In this document: piece by piece, positions 8,981 through 15,907 of the stretch
Numbering within the stretch: the stretch's first letter is position 1
Layout: each line of letters begins with the position of its first letter
Origin: Allochromatium tepidum
GTDB lineage: Bacteria; Pseudomonadota; Gammaproteobacteria; Chromatiales; Chromatiaceae
DNA length: 64,000 nucleotides
Assembly (NCBI RefSeq): GCF_018409545.1
Contig: NZ_AP024563.1
Coordinates: forward strand, 124,001 to 188,000
Direction: 5' to 3'
Made by a program: the position numbers and the translations under genes
The notes under the pieces: generated by a model
What the model was told of the DNA's origin: nothing
Seen by the model: the letters and a program-made list of their open reading frames with translations, nothing else
The model's database searches: none

Positions 8981-9394
8981 TTAGTTCGGCGTCCGCTGCT
9001 GTTCGATGTATTGGCGCACGATGGCGATCGGCGCGCCGCCACAGCTTGAAGCGAAGTAAGAGGGCGACCACAGCGCGCCCTTCCAGTAGCGTTTCCGGAT
9101 GTCGGGCCGCTCCTTGCGCAGCAGACGGCTGGACACGCCTTTGAGGCTGTTCACGAGGTTGGAGACGGCCACCTTGGGCGGATACTCGACCAGCAGGTGG
9201 ACGTGATCGTCCTCGCCGTCCATCTCGATCAGTTGTGCCTCGAAGTCGGCGCAGGTCTTGGTGAAGATGGTACGCAGCCGGTTGATGGCGTCGCCGTCGA
9301 AGACTTTGCGGCGATACTTCGTCACAAAGACCAAGTGAACGTGCATTGCAAAAACGCAGTGCCGACCTTGCCGAATATCGTTGTCATCGCTCAT
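8981..9394 (-). CDS. tnpA: IS200/IS605 TnpA, HUH tyrosine transposase
   Basis: A 137-aa Y1 transposase that moves the element as single-stranded DNA. It has the MHVHLVFVTKYRRKVF start of the fold, the metal-binding HUH pair (DDHVHLLVEY) and the helix with the catalytic tyrosine (GGAPIAIVRQYIEQQ). The open frame reaches 9457, but MSDDNDIRQGRH (9394) gives normal length and leaves a 22-nt gap to the divergent tnpB start. Confidence 0.93.
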   Translation of the reverse strand: MSDDNDIRQGRHCVFAMHVHLVFVTKYRRKVFDGDAINRLRTIFTKTCADFEAQLIEMDGEDDHVHLLVEYPPKVAVSNLVNSLKGVSSRLLRKERPDIRKRYWKGALWSPSYFASSCGGAPIAIVRQYIEQQRTPN

Positions 9395-9416
9395 AGACCA
9401 AAGTATAATTTTAACC

Positions 9417-10640
9417 ATGCAACGCTTCCAAGCCTTCAGATTTGAGTTGAAGCCCAACGGCGACCAGGCGCGCGACCTGCGCCGCTTCGCGGGGGCGTGC
9501 CGCTTCGTCTACAACCGGGCGTTGGCGTTGCAACAGGAGCGGTACGCGGCCGGTGAGAAGAAACTCGGGTATGCCGGTCTGTGCAAGGCGCTGACCGCGT
9601 GGAAGGCCGATCCCTCGACCGCCTGGCTGAGCGAGGCTCCCGCTCAAGCCTTGCAGCAGGCGCTCAAGGATCTGGAGCGTGCCTACGCCAACTTCTTCGC
9701 CAAGCGGGCCGACTTCCCGCGCTTCAAAAAGAAAGGCCGGTCGGACAGCTTCCGCTATCCCGACCCGAAACAGATCAAGCTCGACCAAGCCAACAGCCGC
9801 CTGTTCCTACCCAAGCTGGGCCGGCTGCGCTACCGCAATAGCCGGGACGTGCTGGGCACGGTGAAGAACGTCACCGTCAGCCAGTCCGGCGGCAAGTGGT
9901 TCGTGTCGATCCAGACCGAGCGCGAAGCCGAGATCCCGGTTCATCAGGGCACGGCCGTCGGGATCGACCTGGGCATCGTCCGCTTCGCCACCTTGAGCGA
10001 CGGGACGGTCTACGCCCCGCTCAATAGCTTCAAGCGCCACGAACAGGCATTGGCGAAGGCGCAGCGCGCGATGAGCCGCAAGGTCAAGTTCAGCAACAAC
10101 TGGAAGAAGGCCAAAGCCCGCGTCCGGAAGATTCATTCCCGCATCGGCAATGCCCGCCGCGACTTCCTGCATAAGACCTCGACCGCGATCAGCCAAAACC
10201 ACGCGATGGTGTGTATCGAGGACTTGCAGGTGAGGAACATGTCGAAGTCGGCGGCAGGCACAGCAGAGGCGCCGGGAAGAAACGTTCGGGCCAAATCCGG
10301 CCTGAACAAGTCCATCCTCGATCAGGGCTGGTTCGAGTTTCGCCGCCAACTGGACTACAAGTTGGCGTGGAACGGCGGTCATCTCATTGCCGTACCGCCG
10401 CAGAACACGAGCCGCACCTGTCCTTGTTGCGGCTATATGTCGGCGGAGAATCGCCGGACACAAGCCCGGTTCGAGTGCGTGGAATGCGGTTTCGAGGAAA
10501 ACGCCGATGTGGTCGGCGCGATCAACGTTCTAAGGGCGGGACACGCCCGGTTAGCCTGTGAAGCGAGCGGTGCGGTAAGGCCGCCGGCCGCAGGAACCCA
10601 CCGAAGCGACTCGGGGGCGGCGGCTCGCTGCCGCGCCTGA
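9417..10640 (+). CDS. tnpB: TnpB, RNA-guided RuvC nuclease of the IS element
   Basis: A 407-aa TnpB (OrfB), the ancestor-type of Cas12. The RuvC acidic residues appear intact: D184 in GIDLGI, E268 in CIEDLQ and D364 in NADVVGAINVL. The zinc ribbon is CPCCG (335-339) and CVECG (354-358). The N-terminus MQRFQAFRFELKPNGDQ is typical. TnpB family proteins use an omegaRNA made from the 3' end of the gene and right end, with a guide from the flank, to cut DNA next to the element's target motif; here that would predict a TTAC TAM. Activity is not shown. Confidence 0.92.
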   Translation: MQRFQAFRFELKPNGDQARDLRRFAGACRFVYNRALALQQERYAAGEKKLGYAGLCKALTAWKADPSTAWLSEAPAQALQQALKDLERAYANFFAKRADFPRFKKKGRSDSFRYPDPKQIKLDQANSRLFLPKLGRLRYRNSRDVLGTVKNVTVSQSGGKWFVSIQTEREAEIPVHQGTAVGIDLGIVRFATLSDGTVYAPLNSFKRHEQALAKAQRAMSRKVKFSNNWKKAKARVRKIHSRIGNARRDFLHKTSTAISQNHAMVCIEDLQVRNMSKSAAGTAEAPGRNVRAKSGLNKSILDQGWFEFRRQLDYKLAWNGGHLIAVPPQNTSRTCPCCGYMSAENRRTQARFECVECGFEENADVVGAINVLRAGHARLACEASGAVRPPAAGTHRSDSGAAARCRA

Positions 10641-10683
10641 GCGCCGTAGGAATCTCCGGCCTTCAGGCCGGGGAGGATGTCAA
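10500..10683 (+). ncRNA. Predicted omegaRNA (reRNA) scaffold overlapping tnpB 3' end and right end
   Basis: In characterised IS200/IS605 elements the guide RNA comes from the end of tnpB through the right-end hairpin, with the guide lying just outside the element. The hairpin CCGGCC-ttca-GGCCGG ends shortly before TCAA at 10683. The guide would then begin at 10684 (AGCCATCTGGTGTGAC...). The 5' boundary given is arbitrary. Confidence 0.35.
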
Positions 10684-10693
10684 AGCCATCTGG

Positions 10694-10765
10694 TGTGACA
10701 TCGGCTGGAGGCTGTCACAGGGGGCTGTGACATCGACCGGCTTATGGCACGGTGGGGGTGTGACA
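10694..10765 (+). promoter_or_regulatory. Array of TGTGACA motifs upstream of pilA
   Basis: TGTGACA occurs at 10694-10700, 10726-10732 and 10759-10765 (32 and 33 nt apart, about three helical turns), with an inverted copy TGTCACA at 10713-10719. They lie 70-145 nt upstream of the sigma54-type promoter. Pseudomonas PilR binds repeated (C/G)TGTC cores in an equivalent place, so this may be the enhancer of a PilR-like activator. Confidence 0.5.
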
Positions 10766-10837
10766 GATGCGCGGGGATCACGGCGACATCTCTAGCCATT
10801 GCAAGGGTTCAGGCGCGTTGGCCGGGTTAATGGAGAT

Positions 10838-10853
10838 TGGCACGCAAGCTGCT
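10838..10853 (+). promoter_or_regulatory. Sigma54 (RpoN) -24/-12 promoter of pilA
   Basis: TGGCACG-CAAG-CTGCT matches the consensus TGGCACG-N4-TTGCW at every defined position but one. It would start transcription near 10864, about 100 nt before the pilin ATG. Type IV major pilins are classically RpoN/PilR dependent. Confidence 0.75.
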
Positions 10854-10961
10854 GTCTCCCGCTCGGGAGACTTCAGCGGGGCGGTGAGCCGTATCAGACC
10901 GACCGCCACACGGCCTCCTCGTTCAGACCGGTTTATCATCCATTGCGTTGCGGAGAATGTT

Positions 10962-11369
10962 ATGAAAAAGTTCCAACAAGGCTTTACCCTGATCGAACTC
11001 ATGATCGTGGTGGCGATCATTGGTATTTTGGCGGCGATTGCGTTGCCGGCGTATCAGGACTACACAAAAAAAGCGAAGGCCTCTGAAGTCGTTCTTGCTG
11101 CAAGCTCGGCACGCACCTGCGTAACTGAAGTAGTCGCGGGAGGCGGAACAGCTTACGGTGGTTGTACTCCTTCTCCTTTCACCGCTACCCAATATGTTTC
11201 GGGTTTGTCCGTTGATAGCGGCGGTAAGATTACCGCAACAGGTAATAGTAGTACTATTGGTGAGGCCGTGACGGTAACTTTAAGCCCGACAATAGGTAAT
11301 GGGACAGTCACAAATTGGCTATGCAGAGGCACTCCTGAGAGGCTGATGCCTGGTTCCTGCCGTCCGTAA
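10962..11369 (+). CDS. pilA: Type IV major pilin PilA
   Basis: A 135-aa prepilin. The leader MKKFQQG is cut by PilD before F8 of [22 protein letters not shown], which keeps the Glu at mature position 5. The globular domain has four cysteines; C121 and C133 bracket the C-terminal disulfide-type loop. A good ribosome-binding site (GGAG, 10952) precedes the ATG; the longer upstream frame (to 10767) is only promoter DNA. It has its own sigma54-type promoter and a strong terminator. No other pil gene is adjacent, so assembly genes must be elsewhere. Confidence 0.93.
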   Translation: MKKFQQGFTLIELMIVVAIIGILAAIALPAYQDYTKKAKASEVVLAASSARTCVTEVVAGGGTAYGGCTPSPFTATQYVSGLSVDSGGKITATGNSSTIGEAVTVTLSPTIGNGTVTNWLCRGTPERLMPGSCRP

Positions 11370-11385
11370 GCCGATCTTTCGTCAT

Positions 11386-11414
11386 ACAAAGCCCCGGCAT
11401 CACCGGGGCTTTGT
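11386..11414 (+). terminator. Rho-independent terminator after pilA
   Basis: A perfect 12-bp stem, ACAAAGCCCCGG / CCGGGGCTTTGT, with loop CATCA is followed by a T-rich tract (TGCTTTTATT). The longest downstream frame begins with a TTG inside this hairpin, which therefore cannot be the real start of the next gene. Confidence 0.85.
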
Positions 11415-11440
11415 ATGCTTTTATTACTCAGGTTGGTTTC

Positions 11441-13390
11441 ATGTCCGACAAGATGCGCATGATACAGCTCAAGCCATTGCTCCCACTGAGCGTCCTCGCA
11501 CTGGCTATCATTGGGATTTGGTTTGCTTACACCGCCGCCTTGCCGGGCTATTTTCTTTTCGACGATGAAATCAATTTGCAGGGTCTTCAGACCGTTCGGG
11601 ATTTTAAGTCTGCCTTCATTTTCACGTTTTCTGGCGAGAACGTTCTCGGGCGTCCGCTGTCGCTCGCGACCTTTGCTGCACAAGCGCAGGCTTGGCCTGA
11701 TCGCCCAGACCTTTTCCTGCGGGTCAATTTTGCCATTCATCTGCTCGCAGTGGCTGCTTGCTTTCTGCTTGCCGTTGGCTTGGTGCTCCTGCGCGGCGCG
11801 GCTCACCTGAACAAAACGCTCTGGATCGGTGTTGGAGTCGCGGCGCTATGGGGTTTCAGCCCGTTTCTGGCGACAACGCACTTAATGATCATCCAGCGTA
11901 TGACCAGCTTAGCCGGACTGTTGACCTTGACCGGTCTAACCGCATTTGCCTGGGCGCATCTTTTTGCAGCAAATCAATCTATTAAATTGGCGCGCGGGTT
12001 ATTGATCCTGACCGGCTTAATGATTCTCCTTGCGACCTTGGCGAAGGAGAATGGTGCGTTGCTCCCCTTACTCGCTCTGGTAATAATTTGGCTGTGGATT
12101 CCGAAGCAGCATCGCCTAACCGAACGGCCAGAACGAATTCTGCTCTTTGTGTTTATAATACTGCCAAGTCTTTTTCTGGCAATCTATCTTTCCCATCTGT
12201 TTATCATTATTCTCGATCACGGGTATAGTGCACAGCGTTATTTTACGCTTGATCAACGGCTCATGAGTCAGCCAACGATCCTGCTTGACTATCTTCGAAA
12301 TCTTTTTTTACCGCAGGCGTTTTCGGTGACGCCTTTTATGGATCACATTCCTGCACCGCAAGGCTGGTTACAACCGCCGCTGACTTTGCTAGCCATGTTG
12401 TTTTGGGTTTTTCTGCTTGTTTTTGCGTTTTGGTGGCGGCGTGTAGCCCCCGTTGTTTTATTCGGTATCTTGTTTTTTTTGACCGGGCATCTTCTCGAAT
12501 CAACTTTTATTGGTCTGGAATTATATTTTGCCCATCGAAATTACGTCCCGGCGTTCGGTCTGTATTTTGCATTAGTTTATAGCCTTGCATATGTTCCAAA
12601 ACGTTTTTCAGGACTTGCAGTATTCTTTTTTTCGGCTTACCTAGGACTCTTTGCCTTCGTGTTATTCCAAGTGACATACGGTTGGCACCAAGTCCACATC
12701 GCTACTCGGTTTTGGTTGGAAAAGAATCCTTACTCGGAGCGAGCCGTTCAAGTCTTTGCCAATCAGCGCATCACGCAAGGAGAACCTACTGAGGCGCGGC
12801 GGGCTTTTGATCACGCAGCCGCACTTAGCCCGGAAATCGCGATTTTGCAAATCCAGCGCACGCAATTTTGCTGGGGTGAAGAAGATCAGTTTCCAGTGCT
12901 GTTGCAAGAAGTAAAAGAACATTTGAGAACCGCCGCGTTTCATCAGGTTGCGGCTGTGGAACTGTTTAAGGCCGCTTATGGCAATCCAACCGCATCGTGC
13001 GCTCCACGAGACTATAGCGCATTGTCCGTACTAGCTCAGGCTTTGCTGGACAACCCTGCCTATGCCGAGAGCGACTTTGCCAAAGGCTATTTGCTAGCTA
13101 CCGAAGGTTTGGTCGCGCTAAATCGGGACGAGGATCTTGCGCGTGCCATCGCGTTGTTCGAGCAGGCGTTTCATACTTTTCCAGCCCAGGATTTTGCTAC
13201 CTATGGGGCCTTGCTGATGGCTAATGCCGATCAATTCGAGCGAGCCTATGCATTTTTGGAGGATGCGCGTGAGCAGTTGCCAAAGCACCCGTTTAAGCGT
13301 ATGGCGCAATTGAGGTATTACGCCGATGTCCAACAAAAAATCGAAGCGGCGCAACGAATAAAAGAGCAAACGAGCGAGGTAGCGAGGTAG
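11441..13390 (+). CDS. Membrane GT-C-like glycosyltransferase with C-terminal TPR region; candidate pilin glycosyltransferase
   Basis: A 649-aa protein starting MSDKMRMIQLKP. An N-terminal transmembrane helix leads to a periplasmic-loop acidic motif (YFLFDDEINLQGL) of the kind used by GT-C enzymes. About ten further membrane segments reach to residue 410, and a soluble TPR-like C-terminus follows (EPTEARRAFDHAAALSPEIA). The layout resembles TMTC-type or TfpW/PilO-like transferases. Its position right behind pilA suggests pilin modification, but this is inference. Base composition is clearly lower in GC than its neighbours (one sampled 60-nt line 43%, against 70% at 15.1 kb), a sign of transfer. 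A terminator separates it from pilA. Confidence 0.6.
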   Translation: MSDKMRMIQLKPLLPLSVLALAIIGIWFAYTAALPGYFLFDDEINLQGLQTVRDFKSAFIFTFSGENVLGRPLSLATFAAQAQAWPDRPDLFLRVNFAIHLLAVAACFLLAVGLVLLRGAAHLNKTLWIGVGVAALWGFSPFLATTHLMIIQRMTSLAGLLTLTGLTAFAWAHLFAANQSIKLARGLLILTGLMILLATLAKENGALLPLLALVIIWLWIPKQHRLTERPERILLFVFIILPSLFLAIYLSHLFIIILDHGYSAQRYFTLDQRLMSQPTILLDYLRNLFLPQAFSVTPFMDHIPAPQGWLQPPLTLLAMLFWVFLLVFAFWWRRVAPVVLFGILFFLTGHLLESTFIGLELYFAHRNYVPAFGLYFALVYSLAYVPKRFSGLAVFFFSAYLGLFAFVLFQVTYGWHQVHIATRFWLEKNPYSERAVQVFANQRITQGEPTEARRAFDHAAALSPEIAILQIQRTQFCWGEEDQFPVLLQEVKEHLRTAAFHQVAAVELFKAAYGNPTASCAPRDYSALSVLAQALLDNPAYAESDFAKGYLLATEGLVALNRDEDLARAIALFEQAFHTFPAQDFATYGALLMANADQFERAYAFLEDAREQLPKHPFKRMAQLRYYADVQQKIEAAQRIKEQTSEVAR

Positions 13391-13531
13391 CGAGGGTGGA
13401 CACTCGACGGCGATAAAAAAACAGCACTGGATATCTTGCAAAAATCCAAGCAGATAGCGAGGTAGCGTGCAAAAAGCCAGGAGGAGAAAAGGGGAGAAAA
13501 GGGGCCAGGGGAGAAAAGGGGCCAGGGTCAA
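13374..13531. repeat. Short tandem repeats downstream of the GT-C gene
   Basis: The last codons and stop lie in GAGGTAGC-type 8-nt repeats (13374-13396), a copy of which recurs at 13455-13467. From 13482 GGGGAGAAAAGGGG units follow, ending GGGGCCAGGGTCAAATTA (13513-13533). Strings like the last one commonly flank REP/IS200-like (RAYT) remnants, but no transposase gene is recognisable here. Confidence 0.6.
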
Positions 13532-13632
13532 ATTATCTCAGAGATGACCGTGCCGAACGACCCACCGCCCGCCGCCTCCCGGTGATGCGTAGCCAAGCGC
13601 GTAGCGACGATTTGACTTTGTCTTGATGTGAG

Positions 13633-13661
13633 CCGCACTCGTACAAACCGTGCGGTTTTTT
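13633..13661 (+). terminator. Rho-independent terminator before the PIN toxin
   Basis: CCGCAC (13633-13638) pairs with GTGCGG (13650-13655) across an 11-nt loop, extended by a G-U and an A-T pair, and is followed at once by six T's. It insulates the toxin-antitoxin operon from upstream transcription. Confidence 0.75.
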
Positions 13662-13713
13662 CGTGTCTGGGATGTAGGTTGCCCAATGCCATGCTGTCGT
13701 ATATGCTGTCACC

Positions 13714-14133
13714 ATGATTCAACTGGTGATTGACACACATGTGTTTGTCGCGGGACTGCGCTCGGCCGGCGGTGCGTCGCGCGAGGTTTTGCGCCGCGCG
13801 CTTTCCGGCACCTATCAACCGCTGTTCGGCAATGCCTTGTGGCAGGAGTATTGCGACCTATTGGGGCGTGATGTCTGGGGAACGGCCACGACAGCCCAGG
13901 AAAGACAAACGGTGCTGGCCGCCCTCGCCCAACGCGGTCGCTGGGTCACCATCTACTACGGCTGGCGTCCCAATCTGCCGGATGAGGCCGACAACCACTT
14001 GATCGAGCTTGCGCTGGCAGGCCGCGCAGCCGGGATCATAACGCACAATGTGCGCGATCTTGACCGAGGCGAACTGATATTCGATCACCTGCGCTTGTTG
14101 ACACCCGCTCAATGTCTGGAGGAATGGCGATGA
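13714..14133 (+). CDS. PIN-domain toxin (PIN family TA toxin component)
   Basis: A 139-aa putative RNase. It begins MIQLVIDTHVFVAGLRS with the first catalytic aspartate, has an internal acidic LPDEADNHLIELAL motif, and ends with IITHNVRDLDRGEL carrying the later aspartates. This is the PIN subfamily normally paired with a small ribbon-helix-helix partner, as found directly downstream. Here toxin precedes antitoxin, the reverse of many TA operons. The two genes overlap by ATGA. Confidence 0.85.
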   Translation: MIQLVIDTHVFVAGLRSAGGASREVLRRALSGTYQPLFGNALWQEYCDLLGRDVWGTATTAQERQTVLAALAQRGRWVTIYYGWRPNLPDEADNHLIELALAGRAAGIITHNVRDLDRGELIFDHLRLLTPAQCLEEWR

Positions 14134-14363
14134 CGACATTAACGATCCGCTTGCCGGACGATACAGCGGAACGCTTGAAATCGCTGGCACGCAGTCGCGG
14201 CCTCAGCACCAACAAACTGGTGGAGGAACTGAGTGCTCGGGCCTTGGCGGCCTGGGATACCGAAAACCATTTTCGAGCGATGGCAGCGACGGGCGATATC
14301 AAACAGGCGCTGGCCATCCTGGATCGACTGGATGCCGATGATCGGCGTTCCGGGAACGGTTAG
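14130..14363 (+). CDS. Ribbon-helix-helix antitoxin
   Basis: A 77-aa protein. MTTLTIRLPDDTAERLKSLA is a CopG/Arc-type beta strand plus helix and SRGLSTNKLVEELSARAL the second helix, with a C-terminal tail that would wrap the PIN toxin. The ATG at 14130 has a GGAGG ribosome-binding site 7 nt upstream and overlaps the toxin stop; the ATG at 14124 is too close to that site. It likely autoregulates the operon. Confidence 0.85.
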   Translation: MTTLTIRLPDDTAERLKSLARSRGLSTNKLVEELSARALAAWDTENHFRAMAATGDIKQALAILDRLDADDRRSGNG

Positions 14364-14496
14364 CGAAATGCTGTCCGAGTCATGCAGCGTGCAATGCGCC
14401 AACTGCTCGATACCAACATAGAAATAAGGTTCCAGGGTCGATTTTCTGCTGATCATAACGCCGACCTGGATGCACACCGACGAGATGAGGCAAGCC

Positions 14497-14812
14497 ATGA
14501 GCACCCTGAAAGCCTTCTCCGACAAAGACCGCGCCTATCACGCCTACCAGGCACGCCAGAACTATCTGCGTGAACAACGCAGCATCCAGCGCCACCTAGA
14601 CGAACTGAAAGCCGAGGCCGAACACGCACGCGCCGAAAAGGAACAGGCACGAGTTCTGGAGGAACAGGCACGGGTTCGGGAGGAGCAAGCGCGGATGCGG
14701 GAACAGACTCGCCGAACAAGAGCGGGCCGCCAAAGAAGCCGCCCTGGCCGAAATTGCACGCCTAAAAGCCCAACTGCACGACCGGGGTCACACCGATTCG
14801 ACGCCCGACTGA
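14497..14812 (+). pseudogene. Frameshifted C-terminal fragment of an Rpn-type nuclease gene
   Basis: MSTLKAFSDKDRAYHAYQ begins a helical segment like the C-terminus of Rpn/PD-(D/E)XK transposase-family nucleases. Glu/Ala/Arg-rich heptads follow (RAEKEQARVLEEQARVREEQ). Near 14705 the frame breaks, and the continuation LAEQERAAKEAALAEIARLK lies in another frame and stops at 14812. The N-terminal nuclease domain is absent. An intact relative lies at 15908-16921. Confidence 0.55.
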
Positions 14813-14863
14813 CGGCACAGTCCGCGTCGCCCTGCGCAATCCGATCAGCCCTGACGGAATAAC

Positions 14864-15721
14864 ATGACCCTCTCCATCATCCTTCCCGCCAAGAACGAGT
14901 CGGCCTGTCTCGGATCGCTACTGTCCCGCCTGCGCGAACACGCCCCGGACGCCGAACTCATCCTGGTCGACGACGGCTCGACCGACGACACACCCCGGAT
15001 CGCACAGGAGCATGGCGCACGAGTCATCAGTCATCCCTACAGCCTGGGCAACGGCGCCGCCGTCAAGAGCGGCGCACGTGCCGCCACCGGCGAGATCCTG
15101 GTCTTCATGGACGCCGACGGCCAGCACGACCCTGCCGACATCCCGCGCCTGCTCGCCGCCCTGAACGCCGGTCATGACATGGCCGTCGGCGCACGCGATC
15201 GCGGCTCACAGGCCAGCCTCGGACGCGCCCTGGCCAATGCCTTCTACAACGCCTTCGCCTCGCTCATGACCGGGCATCGCATCCAGGATCTGACCTCCGG
15301 CTTCCGCGCCGTGCGCGCCGACCATTTCCGGCGCTTCCTCTACCTGCTGCCGAACGGCTTCTCCTATCCGACCACCATCACCATGGCCTTCTTCCGCACC
15401 GGCTATCCGGTCGCCTATGTCCCGATCCACGCCGGATCGCGCCAGGGCCGCCCCAGCCATCTGCACCCGCTGCGCGACGGCGTGCGCTTTTTGCTGATCC
15501 TGTTCAAGGTCGCCACGCTCTACTCGCCGCTCAAGGTGTTCTTTCCGGTCAGCGGCGCCCTGTTTTTCACCGGGCTGGGCTACTACCTCTATACCTTCAC
15601 GACGATGAACAAATTCACCAATATGAGCGCGTTGCTGTTCACCGCCGCCGTGGTGGTGTTCATGATGGGACTGATCTCCGAGCAGATCACGGCGCTGTCC
15701 TATCGCGAGGGGGACCGATAA
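14864..15721 (+). CDS. Glycosyltransferase family 2, polyprenyl-phosphate sugar synthase type
   Basis: A 285-aa protein. The GT-A domain begins LSIILPAKNESACLG with VDDGSTDDT and the metal-binding DADGQHD, then QDLTSGFRAVR. Two C-terminal transmembrane helices follow, including TAAVVVFMMGLISEQ. DPM1-like enzymes transfer a sugar from an NDP donor to polyprenyl phosphate on the cytoplasmic face. It could supply a lipid-linked sugar to a GT-C enzyme such as the one at 11441-13390; that link is speculative. Its 3' end exists a second time as a relic at 8197-8234. Confidence 0.85.
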   Translation: MTLSIILPAKNESACLGSLLSRLREHAPDAELILVDDGSTDDTPRIAQEHGARVISHPYSLGNGAAVKSGARAATGEILVFMDADGQHDPADIPRLLAALNAGHDMAVGARDRGSQASLGRALANAFYNAFASLMTGHRIQDLTSGFRAVRADHFRRFLYLLPNGFSYPTTITMAFFRTGYPVAYVPIHAGSRQGRPSHLHPLRDGVRFLLILFKVATLYSPLKVFFPVSGALFFTGLGYYLYTFTTMNKFTNMSALLFTAAVVVFMMGLISEQITALSYREGDR

Positions 15722-15728
15722 TCCCTGA

Positions 15729-15800
15729 CTATCGGCAGGAAATCACCAACTCCTCACGCTGGATCTGCGGCGAGCCGAAAACGATGAATGGCTGATCCAT
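15729..15800 (-). pseudogene. N-terminal stub of a DegT/DnrJ/EryC1-type aminotransferase
   Basis: MDQPFIVFGSPQIQREEL followed by five residues and a stop. FIVFGSPxIxxEE is the usual opening of nucleotide-sugar aminotransferases, which continue into an SGWxGTGPKV motif that is missing here. Only about 18 codons survive. It is adjacent to the GT2 gene, so the two probably come from a former polysaccharide cluster. Short, hence uncertain. Confidence 0.35.
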
Positions 15801-15907
15801 CCGAACGCCTCTCTCTTGAAACCTGCGTTATAACACTTGACGCCTGAGGCGACTCAAGCCCGAAACCCCGCCAATCAGAGCGCGCTCGCCGCCCGCACCT
15901 GGACGAG

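Larger units (their letters stand above)
8911..10683. mobile_element. IS200/IS605-family element (IS608-like), complete
   Basis: Divergent tnpA and tnpB lie between subterminal hairpins: left CCCCGCC-gttcag-GGCGGGG (8928-8947) and right CCGGCC-ttca-GGCCGG (10656-10671). The left boundary directly follows TTAC (8907-8910), and the right end terminates in TCAA (10680-10683), exactly the target/cleavage tetranucleotides known for IS608. There are no terminal inverted repeats and no target duplication, as expected. Both ORFs are intact, so it may be active. Confidence 0.85.

Noticed and set aside
11411..11440. TTG start of the GT-C frame
   Set aside because: It lies inside the pilA terminator hairpin, so the ATG at 11441 is used.
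13528..13713. Possible C-terminus of an IS200-like (RAYT) transposase on the minus strand before the GGGGCCAGGGTCAAATTA string
   Set aside because: No HUH or Tyr motif and no convincing frame; only the flanking string resembles such elements.
14394..14430. MRQLLDTNIEIR, like the start of a VapC PIN toxin
   Set aside because: Only about 10 residues match and nothing follows; too short to call a pseudogene.
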